Origin: Gluconacetobacter asukensis
GTDB lineage: Bacteria > Pseudomonadota > Alphaproteobacteria > Acetobacterales > Acetobacteraceae
DNA: 64,000 nt
Direction of reading: 5' to 3'
NCBI RefSeq assembly: GCF_014174375.1
Contig: NZ_JABEQE010000008.1
Span: forward strand, 1-64,000
The notes under the pieces were generated by a model. The model saw only the letters and a program-made list of their open reading frames with translations, was not told where the DNA came from and searched no databases. The translations under genes and the position numbers were made by a program. Shown piece after piece: positions 30,701-40,320 of the stretch (its first letter is position 1; each line of letters opens with the position of its first letter).

Positions 30701-32315
30701 CGAGGCCGAATCCCGCCTGGCGACGATCATCCCGGAGTTGCAGCGCATCGCCCGCGAGGCCGAACAGGCCGAAACCGGCCGGCAGGAAGCCGAGGCGACC
30801 CTCGCCGCCCTGCCCCCGGCCGCCGACACCGATTCCGCCCTGGCGACCGCCGAAGCCCGCGCCCGCGATGCTGCGACGGCCCAGGAGACGGCGCGGCAGG
30901 CCCTGCAGGACGCGGAACGGGCGCTGGAGCAGGCCCAGACCGCCCATGCAGCCCAGCAGGCCACGCTGATCGAGACCCGCAGCGTGCTGGACGCCCAGGC
31001 GCCGCGCCTGGAGGCCCTGCGTCAGGAGCGGGACGACGCGGCGGACCTGCTGGCCCGCGTGAAGGCGGAGCATCAGGCCCTGCCGGACCAGGAGGCGATC
31101 GCGGCCCTGGTCCATGAGGCGCGCGAGGCTCTGGCTCTCGCCCGCCAGGCCGAGGACGAGGCCCGCCAACACCGCGCGACCCTGGCCGGCGAGGAGCAGA
31201 CCAGCCAGGCCCGCCTGACCGGCGTCGTAGCCGCCCTGGCCGACTGGACCAGCCGCCAGGCCGCCGCCACCACCGAATTGCAGGGTGCTGCGGCGCGCCT
31301 GGACGCCACAAAGTCGGAGCATGCCCGGCTGGCGTCGATGCCCGACGAAGTGATCCGCAGCCGCGAGACCGCTCGCGAGGCGATGGACAAGGCCGAATCC
31401 GGCCATGCCGAGGCTGCGCGCAAGCTGGCCGAAGCCGAAGACGCGCTGGTGCGCGCCCAGACAGCCCGGCGCGATGCCGAGGCCGCCCTGGCGGCCGGGC
31501 GCGAGGCCGTCCTACGCGCCGAGGGCCGGCACGAGCAGGCCGAAGCCATCCTGGCCCAGTTGCTGGCCGAAACACCGGAACCGCCGGGCATCGTCCCGCC
31601 CGACCTGACCGAAGCGGCGGAGACCAGCCTGCGCCGCAAGATCGCCCGCCTGATCCGCGAGCGCGAGGAGATGGGACCGGTCAATCTGCGAGCCGAATTG
31701 GAAGCCGACGAGGCTGAGACGCGGATCACCACCATCCAGCGGGAAAAGGAAGAGCTGGATTCGGCCATCGCGCGGCTGCGCGGCTCGATCGGCGCGCTGA
31801 ACCGCGAGGGGCGCGAGCGCCTGCTGGCGGTGTTCACCGAGGTCGACAGGCATTTCCAGTCGCTGTTCGCCCGCATGTTCAATGGCGGCCGCGCGCATCT
31901 GGGCATGGTGGGCAATGACGACCCGTTGCAGGCGGGGCTGGAGATCTATGCCCAGCCGCCGGGCAAGAAACTGGCCACCCTGTCGCTGCTCTCGGGCGGC
32001 GAACAGGCCCTGACCGCCCTGTCGCTGATCTTCGCGGTCTTCCGCTGCAACCCCGCGCCGATCTGCGTACTCGATGAAGTGGACGCGCCGCTGGACGACG
32101 CCAATGTCGGGCGCTTCTGCGCCCTGCTGGCCGACATGGTGGCGGAAGCGGGCACGCGTTTCCTGGTTGTGACCCACCACCAGCTGACCATGGCGCACAT
32201 GGACCGGCTGTATGGCGTGACGATGCAGGAGCGCGGCGTCAGCCGGGTGCTGTCGGTCGATCTCGACCATGCGGCGAGCATGGTCGGCCAGCCACGGGCC
32301 GAAGCGGCCCATTGA
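27777..32315 (+). CDS. smc: Chromosome segregation protein SMC
   Basis: A 1512-residue structural maintenance of chromosomes ATPase. The N-terminal head has Walker A GPNGCGKSNVVEALRW (about residue 32). The C-terminal head has the signature LSLLSGGEQALTALSLIF and Walker B PICVLDEVDAPLDDANV. Long alanine-, glutamate- and arginine-rich coiled coils flank a hinge around residues 700-800 (ETDFRPVVDDITVPDGLEAA onward). It loads onto and organises the chromosome with ScpA/ScpB, which are not in the window. The protein is about 300 residues longer than the usual 1150-1200, the excess lying in the coiled coils. A strong terminator follows. Confidence 0.95.
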   Translation: MAARFVRLRIGGFKSFADPVSVDILPGLTGIVGPNGCGKSNVVEALRWAMGESSARSLRGGEMDDLIFAGTTARSARNLAEVTLTLEGTEGIAAPPLHDQDELQITRRAERGAGSDYRVNGKQIRARDVQTLFADLASGARSSAMVSQGRVSALVNARPEERRSILEEAAGITGLHARRHEAELKLRATEANLARADDLRIQLEGHLGNLRDQSQQARRYREISTALRESETTLLALLHARARLAVERAGQTARQTRQALTQAEDAAETSVIAEFEANRDLPALRARTDESRTLLERQKILAEGMAREEQRATEAAQAATERLRQAESDHQAALARETDAGESVARLQAEQSGLSARLSALPDDMAQAAQTQTDAAGMVQIREQALEQASTEATAAQARATQVAAALTDAQARHARLEAQHAALAAELEDLRATLPASSALEAQAAELAAATTRLAESRAALEQAAQEQSDATLAAGLARGQADEARRRHDEARRALAQATERAAGLRGEQQGLQRRHDEAHAQLVAAERRDALRAGLADAQSTLDAARAALEQAELDRQAASAARIDAYARLQEGTNRRTTTNAALQSADTAHQRAVARLRALAEDLARAQAAAIAPERLTAARTAREDAERQLADAGNALEGAEAALATAATDRDAATQRLSDLKADLSRLAAQAEGLTQALKTGQEETDFRPVVDDITVPDGLEAALAAALTDGLDASVAQDAPRLWHALPSLDAAPLPGTGTVALATLVSAPPALARALAAIGLLDDGADGAALQATLLPGQSLVGRDGALWRWDGYRVAAGQPSRAALLLQQRNHLRETEAARQTRLADLPIAESTLAAAEQARAMAAESVGTARAARAAIEATLRQARTDEAEISRLDATARARLETVQPQHDQAMQTLAEAEAALSAARQAAADLPDATQLAQRHEAARQQEQAAQTAETTAREARKRAETALEAARREDEATAARHGEAESRLATIIPELQRIAREAEQAETGRQEAEATLAALPPAADTDSALATAEARARDAATAQETARQALQDAERALEQAQTAHAAQQATLIETRSVLDAQAPRLEALRQERDDAADLLARVKAEHQALPDQEAIAALVHEAREALALARQAEDEARQHRATLAGEEQTSQARLTGVVAALADWTSRQAAATTELQGAAARLDATKSEHARLASMPDEVIRSRETAREAMDKAESGHAEAARKLAEAEDALVRAQTARRDAEAALAAGREAVLRAEGRHEQAEAILAQLLAETPEPPGIVPPDLTEAAETSLRRKIARLIREREEMGPVNLRAELEADEAETRITTIQREKEELDSAIARLRGSIGALNREGRERLLAVFTEVDRHFQSLFARMFNGGRAHLGMVGNDDPLQAGLEIYAQPPGKKLATLSLLSGGEQALTALSLIFAVFRCNPAPICVLDEVDAPLDDANVGRFCALLADMVAEAGTRFLVVTHHQLTMAHMDRLYGVTMQERGVSRVLSVDLDHAASMVGQPRAEAAH

Positions 32316-32352
32316 AACGGGCGCGCGAAATTTTTTAAAAACAGAGGAATAG

Positions 32353-32392
32353 AATGCGGCGTGATGAAGCAGGTTCATCACGCCGCATTTTT
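32353..32392. terminator. Strong intrinsic terminator after smc
   Basis: AATGCGGCGTGATGAA (32353-32368) and TTCATCACGCCGCATT (32374-32389) make a perfect 16-base-pair stem with a GCAGG loop, running into a T-run at 32388-32392. It ends smc. Confidence 0.9.
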
Positions 32393-32535
32393 GCGTCCTG
32401 CGTCACGCGCCGTAATTCCACGGCGGGACAAATCCACCACGGTGTACCACCCGAATAGATAATATTTTTTATAAATAGATATCTATCACGCAATCTACAC
32501 CGCGCGTCTCAGGCGGCAACAATCTGCCTGCAAAC

Positions 32536-32567
32536 GCTGCGTCCCCGGGATAACCCGGGGACGCAGC
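32536..32567 (-). terminator. Hairpin terminator of aarC
   Basis: GCTGCGTCCCCGGG (32536-32549) and CCCGGGGACGCAGC (32554-32567) form a perfect 14-base-pair stem with a 4-base loop, 12 bases beyond the aarC stop in the direction of its transcription. Only a short T-stretch follows on that strand. Confidence 0.8.
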
Positions 32568-32578
32568 CTGACGGTGTA

Positions 32579-34123
<1,545 letters not shown>

Positions 34124-34269
34124 TTATCTTGGTCTTGTACTGCGCGGGCCAGGGCCGCCCTGATCCTGCCACAGGGACGGAATAGCGTATCGGAGCCAGG
34201 CCGGCCCGACACGCCATCTGTTCTCTTTCCTGGCAGACCCGTCACAACAAAAGAGTGTTATCCCCGACC

Positions 34270-34581
34270 ATGTGTATCGTGAGCGACCCGAAAGATGAAC
34301 ATGAGCGGCTGGTGAAACTGGCGCTGACGCGCATGCCGGGGCGCCTGCGCAGGGCGATCGACTGGCTGCGTGTTCCATCCCGCCGCCCGGCGCGGATTCT
34401 GGCGAGTTTCCTGCTGATCGTGGGAGGATTGCTGTCCTTTCTGCCGATCCTGGGGGTGTGGATGCTGCCGCTCGGACTGATCCTGCTGGCCGAGGACGTG
34501 GCGCTGCTCCGTCGCGGCGTGGACCGGCTCATCATCAGGATCGCCAACCGCTACCCCGGCTGGCTGGCACCGTCCGAATAA
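34270..34581 (+). CDS. Small membrane protein with a hydrophobic hairpin
   Basis: A 103-residue protein. Residues about 42-75 (ILASFLLIVGGLLSFLPILG and the following VWMLPLGLILLAED) form two close hydrophobic segments, flanked by arginine-rich ends. The pattern resembles the PGPGW-type small transmembrane proteins of unknown function. An in-frame GTG at 34255 and another at 34279 are alternative starts; none has a clear ribosome site. No function can be assigned. It precedes the phosphoesterase gene on the same strand by 139 bases. Confidence 0.65.
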   Translation: MCIVSDPKDEHERLVKLALTRMPGRLRRAIDWLRVPSRRPARILASFLLIVGGLLSFLPILGVWMLPLGLILLAEDVALLRRGVDRLIIRIANRYPGWLAPSE

Positions 34582-34720
34582 AAATCGACTGGCAGCCATG
34601 CGCTGGTCATGCGCCGGCCATATGCTCTGGGGCATCGACGGCGGACAGATGGCAAAACCCGTACCGTCACCCCATATCCAACGAAAGGCCTATCGTCCCC
34701 TTCACCCAGACCGAAGCCCC

Positions 34721-35527
34721 ATGCCACTGAATCGCAATCCGTCCACTGACGACACCGTCTGGAAACCGTCCCACCTCCCTGCGTCGGCCTCTCTGCCGGT
34801 GGAGGGGGCCGAGATGTGGCGCGATCTGCGGGCGCTGGAAGCACTGATCGCCGGGCGTCCGATTCGGGTGGTCGGCGACGTGCATGGCGACCTGCGGGCC
34901 TTCGAACACGCGGTGGCAACCGAACGATTCATCATCCAGCTCGGCGATCTGGTGGACCATGGCCCGGACAGCGTCGGCACCTTCCGGCTGATGCAGCGCC
35001 TGCTGGACGATGGGCGCGGCCTGTTCATCCTGGGAAACCACGACCGCAAGCTGGCGCGCGCACTGGCCGGCCACAAGCTGCGGTTCGACGCCGCGCTGAA
35101 CGAGACCGTCCGTCAGTTCCAGGCGCCGGAGAATGACGATGTCTGTCACCGGGCGGTGCAGGACATTGCGCACGCGCCCCCGTGGATCGTGCTGGGACGG
35201 CGGATCTTCGTGCATGGCGGCTTCCATTCACGGATGCTCGACGAACCTCCGCCGCCGGGCCTGGGGGAGGTCACTCCCCTGCTGTCGCGCGCGCTGTTCG
35301 GCGAAACCACGGGCCGCACGCGCAAGGACGGCTATCCGGAACGCAGGCTGAACTGGGTCGATCATATTCCGCCCGGCTATACCGTCTATTGCGGGCACGA
35401 CCGCCGCTCGACCGACGGCCGGCCCTGGGTGCGGGCCGGTCGCGCCGGGGGGCGATCGGTCTTTACCGACACCGGAGCCGGAAAAGGCGGCCATCTGGCA
35501 TGGATCGATCTGCCCGCCGAGGACTGA
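34721..35527 (+). CDS. Calcineurin-like (PPP-type) metallophosphoesterase
   Basis: A 268-residue protein. The dimetal-binding motifs appear in order: RVVGDVHGDLRAFE (about residue 49), LGDLVDHGPDS, FILGNHDRK, then the histidines of FVHGGFHS and VYCGHDRRS. This is the serine/threonine phosphatase-like branch, related to bacterial PrpA/ApaH proteins. The substrate may be a phosphoprotein or a dinucleoside polyphosphate; the sequence does not decide. The frame extends upstream to 34598, but ATG at 34721 is the last start before the domain. Forty-three bases separate it from the chorismate mutase gene. Confidence 0.85.
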   Translation: MPLNRNPSTDDTVWKPSHLPASASLPVEGAEMWRDLRALEALIAGRPIRVVGDVHGDLRAFEHAVATERFIIQLGDLVDHGPDSVGTFRLMQRLLDDGRGLFILGNHDRKLARALAGHKLRFDAALNETVRQFQAPENDDVCHRAVQDIAHAPPWIVLGRRIFVHGGFHSRMLDEPPPPGLGEVTPLLSRALFGETTGRTRKDGYPERRLNWVDHIPPGYTVYCGHDRRSTDGRPWVRAGRAGGRSVFTDTGAGKGGHLAWIDLPAED

Positions 35528-35570
35528 AACACGGTATAACGTCACGATCGACAGAGAGGAGCATGTTGAC

Positions 35571-35915
35571 GTGAACGATACCGTGGCCATCGACCAGACG
35601 ATCAAGGCGCCGGGCGCCCAGGAGATGCTGCTGGGGCTTCGCCAGAGCATCGACAATATCGATGCCGCGCTGATCTACATGCTGGCCGAACGTTTCCGGC
35701 ACACCCAGGCCGTGGGCGAACTGAAGGCGCGCCACAACATGCCCCCCGCCGACCCGGCTCGCGAGGCCCAGCAGGTCGCGCGACTGCGCGAACTGGCCGA
35801 AGCGGCGCGGCTGGACCCGGACTTCGCCGAGAAGTTCCTGGCCTTCATCATCAAGGAGGTCATCCGCCACCACGAAGCCATCGCGCGCAAATCCGCCGCG
35901 CCCGGCGCCGTCTGA
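35571..35915 (+). CDS. Chorismate mutase, AroQ type
   Basis: A 114-residue all-helical protein. LRQSIDNIDAALIYMLAERF, QAVGELKARHNMPPADPARE and the closing FLAFIIKEVIRHHE match monofunctional AroQ chorismate mutases, including the arginine and lysine residues that bind chorismate. It makes prephenate for phenylalanine and tyrosine synthesis. A GTG start at 35571 has GAGAGGA upstream (35553-35560). Its stop overlaps the start of the sixA-like gene (TGATG), so the two are coupled. Confidence 0.88.
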   Translation: MNDTVAIDQTIKAPGAQEMLLGLRQSIDNIDAALIYMLAERFRHTQAVGELKARHNMPPADPAREAQQVARLRELAEAARLDPDFAEKFLAFIIKEVIRHHEAIARKSAAPGAV

Positions 35916-36472
35916 TGGCTACGGCGTCAGACCCCGCGGCCCCGGCGGCCCCCACACGGACGCTGGTGCTGATGCGCCACGCGGAAGCCTTTCCCGGACC
36001 GTATGGCGACCCCAGCCCGTCCAGCGACCTCGGGCGCCCCCTGACCCCCGCCGGACGCCGCCAGGCGCACGAACGCGGAACACAACTGCGCGAGATCGGG
36101 TTCATCCCGGAGCTGGTCCTGATCAGCCCGGCGATGCGTTCGGGCGAAACCTATGCCGCGTTCGGACCGTTTTCCACCACCGCCGCGCCGCAGGTGCGCC
36201 AGGACGGAAGGCTGTATGAATGCGGCAGCGAGAGCATTCTGGAAGTCCTTCAGGAGACGCCTGAAAACTTTAACAATATCATTGTGATAGGTCACAATCC
36301 GGATCTGTACCAACTGGTGATGGACCTGGCCGGACATGCCATCGACGACCCGGACAAGAGCATCCTGATCCGGGGCTTTCCTGTCGCCTCCCTGGCCTGT
36401 TTCACGGTGCATGGCCCCTGGCATACCCTGGCACGCAAACAGGCCGTTCTGACCCGTGCGCTATGCAATTGA
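35915..36472 (+). CDS. SixA-like phosphohistidine phosphatase (histidine phosphatase superfamily)
   Basis: A 185-residue protein. TLVLMRHAEA is the RHG-type catalytic motif, SPAMRSGETYAAF the second arginine, and IIVIGHNPDLYQLV the second histidine. SixA removes phosphate from histidine of phosphorelay or PTS proteins; related proteins act on small phosphoesters. The start overlaps the chorismate mutase stop by one base, but the functional link is unclear. The substrate is not predictable from the sequence. Confidence 0.85.
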   Translation: MATASDPAAPAAPTRTLVLMRHAEAFPGPYGDPSPSSDLGRPLTPAGRRQAHERGTQLREIGFIPELVLISPAMRSGETYAAFGPFSTTAAPQVRQDGRLYECGSESILEVLQETPENFNNIIVIGHNPDLYQLVMDLAGHAIDDPDKSILIRGFPVASLACFTVHGPWHTLARKQAVLTRALCN

Positions 36473-36660
36473 GGGGGTAAGCGCCCCCTCGCACGCAGAG
36501 TTGCCACGCTAGCCGTTTCGTCCTTATCTCGGCGCATGCCTGCATCGGGACATGGCGCCGGACCAATACGTCGCAAACTGTCACGCAGAAGACAGGTGTC
36601 CGCAGGTTGGGGATGAGAATGGCCGCTCGCACGGCGGCGAACGACCAAGAGGAGAGTTTG

Positions 36661-37959
36661 ATGACCGAGTCAGGAAAAGTGGCCACCGTCTCGCTAGAAG
36701 GTAAAACAGCCAGTCTGCCGGTCCATTCCGGAACACTGGGCCCCGACGTGCTGGACATTCGCAAGATCACCGCCGATCTGGGCGTCTTCACGTTCGATCC
36801 CGGCTATGGCGAGACGGCGTCCTGCACCAGCAAGATCACCTTCATCGACGGCGACAAGGGCGTCCTGCTGCACCGTGGCTATCCGATCGCGCAGTTGGCC
36901 GAGCAGGCCACGTTCACCGAGGTCGCCTACCTGCTGCTGAACGGCGAACTGCCGACCAGCACGGAGCATGACAGTTTCGTCGAGACCCTTAAGTCGCACA
37001 CGCTGCTGCACGAACAGATCCGCAATTTCTTCAACGGGTTCCGTCGTGACGCGCATCCGATGGCGATCCTGTGTGGCACGGTCGGCGCGCTGTCGGCCTT
37101 CTATAGCGACGCCAACGACATCTCGAACGCGGCCAGCCGCAACCTTTCGGCGGTGCGCCTGATCGCCAAGCTGCCGACGATCGCCGCCTGGGCGTATAAA
37201 TACACGCAGGGCGAGGCCTTCGTGTATCCGCGCAACGACCTGACCTACGCGGAAAACTTCCTGTCGATGATGTTCGCGCACCCGTCGGAGCCGTACAAGA
37301 TCAGTCCGATCCTGGCGCGGGCGATGGATCGCATCCTGATCCTGCATGCGGACCACGAGCAGAACGCCTCGACCTCGACGGTTCGCATGGCCGGCTCGAC
37401 GGGCGCCAATCCGTTCGCCTGCGTCGCCGCGGGCATCGCCGCCCTGTGGGGACCCGCCCATGGCGGTGCGAACGAAGCCGTGCTGAAGATGCTGGCCAAG
37501 ATCGGCAGCAAGGAAAACATCCCCGAGTTCATCGCCCAGGTGAAGGACAAGAACAGCGGCGTGCGGCTGATGGGATTCGGCCATCGCGTCTACAAGAACT
37601 TCGACCCGCGGGCGAAGATCATGCAGGCGACCTGCCACGAAGTCCTGGGCGAACTGGGGATCAAGGACGATCCGCTGCTGGACCTGGCGGTGGAGCTGGA
37701 GAAGATCGCGATCCACGACGAATATTTCGTCAAGCGCAGCCTGTATCCGAACGTCGATTTCTATTCGGGCATCATCCTGAAGGCGATGGGCATCCCCACC
37801 AGCATGTTCACCGTGCTGTTCGCCCTCGCCCGCACCACCGGCTGGATCAGCCAGTGGAAGGAAATGATCGAAGAGCCCGGCCAGCGCATCAGCCGCCCGC
37901 GCCAGCTCTACACCGGCTCGCCCGAGCGCGACTTCGTGCCGCTCGCCAAGCGCGGCTGA
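36661..37959 (+). CDS. gltA: Citrate synthase (type II)
   Basis: A 432-residue protein. The family signature [17 protein letters not shown] contains a catalytic histidine, and [17 protein letters not shown] another. The long N-terminal domain, with [19 protein letters not shown], marks the NADH-sensitive hexameric type of Gram-negatives. It condenses oxaloacetate and acetyl-CoA and in acetic acid bacteria (aarA) contributes to acetate resistance. ATG at 36661 has GAGGAGA at 36650-36656; the frame is open upstream to 36607. Two strong hairpins follow the gene. Confidence 0.96.
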   Translation: MTESGKVATVSLEGKTASLPVHSGTLGPDVLDIRKITADLGVFTFDPGYGETASCTSKITFIDGDKGVLLHRGYPIAQLAEQATFTEVAYLLLNGELPTSTEHDSFVETLKSHTLLHEQIRNFFNGFRRDAHPMAILCGTVGALSAFYSDANDISNAASRNLSAVRLIAKLPTIAAWAYKYTQGEAFVYPRNDLTYAENFLSMMFAHPSEPYKISPILARAMDRILILHADHEQNASTSTVRMAGSTGANPFACVAAGIAALWGPAHGGANEAVLKMLAKIGSKENIPEFIAQVKDKNSGVRLMGFGHRVYKNFDPRAKIMQATCHEVLGELGIKDDPLLDLAVELEKIAIHDEYFVKRSLYPNVDFYSGIILKAMGIPTSMFTVLFALARTTGWISQWKEMIEEPGQRISRPRQLYTGSPERDFVPLAKRG

Positions 37960-37968
37960 GGCTTGAAG

Positions 37969-38002
37969 CCGATCTGTCCGGGATTGCACCCGGACAGATC
38001 GG
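37969..38002. terminator. Perfect hairpin 9 bases after gltA
   Basis: CCGATCTGTCCGGG (37969-37982) pairs perfectly with CCCGGACAGATCGG (37989-38002) around a 6-base loop. No T-run follows. It may protect the gltA mRNA 3' end or act together with the next terminator. Confidence 0.65.
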
Positions 38003-38055
38003 AAGACTCGCGCAAGCTTGTCAGGGCCGGGAAGAGACGCCCGTCCGTCTCATGA

Positions 38056-38091
38056 AAAAAGCCCGGCGGCCAATGGGCCGCCGGGCTTTTT
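38056..38091. terminator. Strong bidirectional intrinsic terminator
   Basis: AAAAAGCCCGGCGGCC (38056-38071) and GGCCGCCGGGCTTTTT (38076-38091) form a perfect 16-base-pair stem with an AATG loop and T-runs on both strands. It lies between gltA and the convergent small gene at 38120-38359 and can serve both. Confidence 0.92.
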
Positions 38092-38119
38092 CATTGCCCG
38101 CTTTCAGCGTGGGAGCCTG

Positions 38120-38359
38120 TCAGGGACAGTCGCATCCTGCCGTCGGCCCCTTGTCCGCGCGCACCACATGATGGTCGATCCATTCGGAAACCAGGCGCCG
38201 GGCTTCGTTCAGCGACGCTTCGGGGTGATGGATGCGATACAGGGTGGTGCAGGCATGGAACGCCGAAACATCGCCCGTCCCGACTTCCCGCAATTCCCGG
38301 TACGCGGTGACCACCGCCCGTTCGCAGTTTCGTGTGATCCGGCCGTTTTCTGGCGCCAC
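38120..38359 (-). CDS. Conserved-looking small hypothetical protein
   Basis: A 79-residue protein of unknown function, possibly helical, without a signal peptide or membrane segment. Features are VVTAYRELREVGTGDVSAFH, TTLYRIHHPEAS, ARRLVSEWI and a cysteine pair CDCP at the end. It uses a GTG start with AAGGA about 10 bases upstream. I believe similar small proteins occur in other Rhodospirillales, but cannot check. A Fur-like palindrome sits just upstream (38374-38392), hinting at iron-dependent expression, and a shared strong terminator lies after it. Coding is supported by these signals and by composition, not by homology. Confidence 0.65.
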   Translation of the reverse strand: MAPENGRITRNCERAVVTAYRELREVGTGDVSAFHACTTLYRIHHPEASLNEARRLVSEWIDHHVVRADKGPTAGCDCP

Positions 38360-38373
38360 GGTTTTAAATCCTT

Positions 38374-38392
38374 ATTGCGAACGATTTGCAAT
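38374..38392 (-). promoter_or_regulatory. Fur-like palindrome upstream of the 79-residue gene
   Basis: ATTGCGAACGATTTGCAAT is an imperfect 19-base palindrome (7 of 9 arm positions pair), of the form seen at alphaproteobacterial Fur-family sites. It ends 15 bases before the GTG start and close to the ribosome site. Which Fur-family protein would bind is unknown. Confidence 0.4.
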
Positions 38393-38592
38393 TACAGTTA
38401 TACTAGCGAGTATATCCGCCTCCGGCAAGAGAAACCGCCCTCCGACCGCACGCGATCCAGCCCCTCGCCTGGCGCGTTACAGATGGGATTCGGATGGAAT
38501 GATGTCTACCGCGCGATAGATTTTCCCGATCGATCCCGCTAAGGCTCTTCCACCTCGTTTTCCTACGATATCGGACCGGAAAGACACACCAG

Positions 38593-39351
38593 ATGAACGA
38601 TTCGACAGGGTACGGCACGGGCGTCTCGTCAGGCTCATCCGCCTGGGACCGCGACGCCGCGCTGACCACCGCCAAGCTGCTGCTGGAAATCAAGGCGGTC
38701 AATTTCCGTCCCGAAGATCCCTACACGCTGACATCGGGCTGGAAATCGCCTGTCTATATCGACTGCCGGCGCATCATTTTCTTCCCGCGCGCCCGGGCCA
38801 AGATCGTCGAGCTGGGCGTGGAGAAGATCGGCCGGCATATCGGCTATGAAAGCATCGACGCCGTCGTGGGCGGCGAGACCGCGGGCATCCCCTTCGCCGC
38901 CTGGATCGCCGACCGGATGATGGCCCCCATGGCCTATGTCCGCAAGAAGCCCAAGGGTTTCGGCCGCAACGCGCAGATCGAGGGCGACGTGCCCGAGGGC
39001 ATGCGGACCCTGCTGGTCGAGGACCTGACGACCGACGGCTCGTCCAAGATCCGATTCGCGCGCGCCCTGCGCGACGCGGGGGCGATCGTCGACCATACGT
39101 TCGTCGTCTTCTTCTATGGCGTCTTCCCCGGGTCGCTGCGGACGCTGGCGGACATGAACATCTCGCTGCACGCGCTGTGCACCTGGTGGGATGTGCTGGA
39201 AGCCTGTGCCGGGCAGCCCTATTTCTCGGAGAAGGACGCGTCCGAGGTCCGGCGCTTCCTCGAGGACCCGTGCGGCTGGTCCGGCCGGCATGGCGGCGTC
39301 TCCAGCCTGGAAGAGGCCCTGGCCTTCAAGAGCGCACAGGGCCAAGGCTGA
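38593..39351 (+). CDS. pyrE: Orotate phosphoribosyltransferase
   Basis: A 252-residue type I phosphoribosyltransferase. The PRPP loop is TLLVEDLTTDGSSK (about residues 139-152), and LTSGWKSPVYIDCRRIIFFP and YVRKKPKGFGRNAQIEG are the OPRTase orotate- and PRPP-site segments. It makes orotidine monophosphate in pyrimidine synthesis. An N-terminal serine- and glycine-rich tail of about 17 residues and an extended C-terminus make it longer than the common 210-225 residues. It precedes murI with 10 bases between, so they are probably cotranscribed. Confidence 0.94.
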   Translation: MNDSTGYGTGVSSGSSAWDRDAALTTAKLLLEIKAVNFRPEDPYTLTSGWKSPVYIDCRRIIFFPRARAKIVELGVEKIGRHIGYESIDAVVGGETAGIPFAAWIADRMMAPMAYVRKKPKGFGRNAQIEGDVPEGMRTLLVEDLTTDGSSKIRFARALRDAGAIVDHTFVVFFYGVFPGSLRTLADMNISLHALCTWWDVLEACAGQPYFSEKDASEVRRFLEDPCGWSGRHGGVSSLEEALAFKSAQGQG

Positions 39352-39361
39352 TCCCATTGCC

Positions 39362-40180
39362 ATGACGCAGCGGATTCTCGCATTCGATTCGGGGATCGGC
39401 GGCTTCGGAATCGTTCGGGCGCTTCGCGCCCGACTCCCCGGCATACCGGTCGATTACCTGGCCGACACGGCGATCTATCCGTACGGCGAGCAGGACGATG
39501 CCGCGCTGATCGATCGCGTGGTCACCCTGATGGGAGAGGCCATTGCCCGCCTCGCGCCCGATCTGATCGTCATCGCCTGCAATACCGCCAGCACGCTGGC
39601 GCTGGGCGCGCTGCGGGAACGCTATGACATTCCCTTTGTCGGCTGCGTTCCCCCCATCAAATGGGCCGCCGCGTTAAGCCAGAGCCGCACAATCGGGCTG
39701 CTGGCCACACGGGCGACCGTCAGGCGGCCCTATCTGCGCGACCTGCAACAGCGTTACGCCCCCGACTGCACCCTGCTGGCATATGGTGCCCGGGGACTCG
39801 CCGATCTGGCGGAACGCGCCTTTCGCGGCCATCCGATCCCGGCTGACATCGTCCAGCAGGAACTGGCGGCCCTGTTCGGGCAGCCCGGCGGCGACCGGAT
39901 CGACGTGGTCGGCATCGGCTGCACCCATTACACGTTCCTGATGGACGCCTTCCGCGCGGCCTCGCCCCCGGGGATGATCTGGCTGGACCCGGCGGATGCG
40001 GTGGCGCGCCGGACCGCAACGGTGCTGGGGGCGCTCCCGCCTCGGCCCGAGGGCACTTCTCGCCCCGACCAGGCCTTCTTCACTGCCATGCCGGCGGAAC
40101 CCGCGCGCATGACAACCACCATGGCCGCGCTGGGCTATGGATCGCCAACCCTGTTCGCCCAGGAACAGGCCGCGATCTGA
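39362..40180 (+). CDS. murI: Glutamate racemase
   Basis: A 272-residue cofactor-independent racemase. The two catalytic cysteines appear in VIACNTASTLALG and GIGCTHYTFL, and the substrate loop in FDSGIGGFGIVRAL. It supplies D-glutamate for peptidoglycan. The frame is open upstream across the pyrE end, but ATG at 39362 gives the standard start. Length is normal. Confidence 0.92.
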   Translation: MTQRILAFDSGIGGFGIVRALRARLPGIPVDYLADTAIYPYGEQDDAALIDRVVTLMGEAIARLAPDLIVIACNTASTLALGALRERYDIPFVGCVPPIKWAAALSQSRTIGLLATRATVRRPYLRDLQQRYAPDCTLLAYGARGLADLAERAFRGHPIPADIVQQELAALFGQPGGDRIDVVGIGCTHYTFLMDAFRAASPPGMIWLDPADAVARRTATVLGALPPRPEGTSRPDQAFFTAMPAEPARMTTTMAALGYGSPTLFAQEQAAI

Positions 40181-40320
40181 CCGATCGCGCCTGCCTGGAC
40201 GCCATTATCCGCGTGCAATCCGATGAGACGAAAGAGCTGAACAGCCCGCCCCTCTATGGCCGTGCCCCCGTGCCGAGGAAACGCGCGCCGGACCGCCAGC
40301 GCGCCCTTCCAGTCAGGCCC

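Noticed and set aside
28299-31406. Very long reverse-strand open frames (up to 556 codons) inside smc
   Set aside because: Mirror frames caused by the GC-rich, alanine-biased codons of the coiled coil; glycine- and leucine-rich products without domains.
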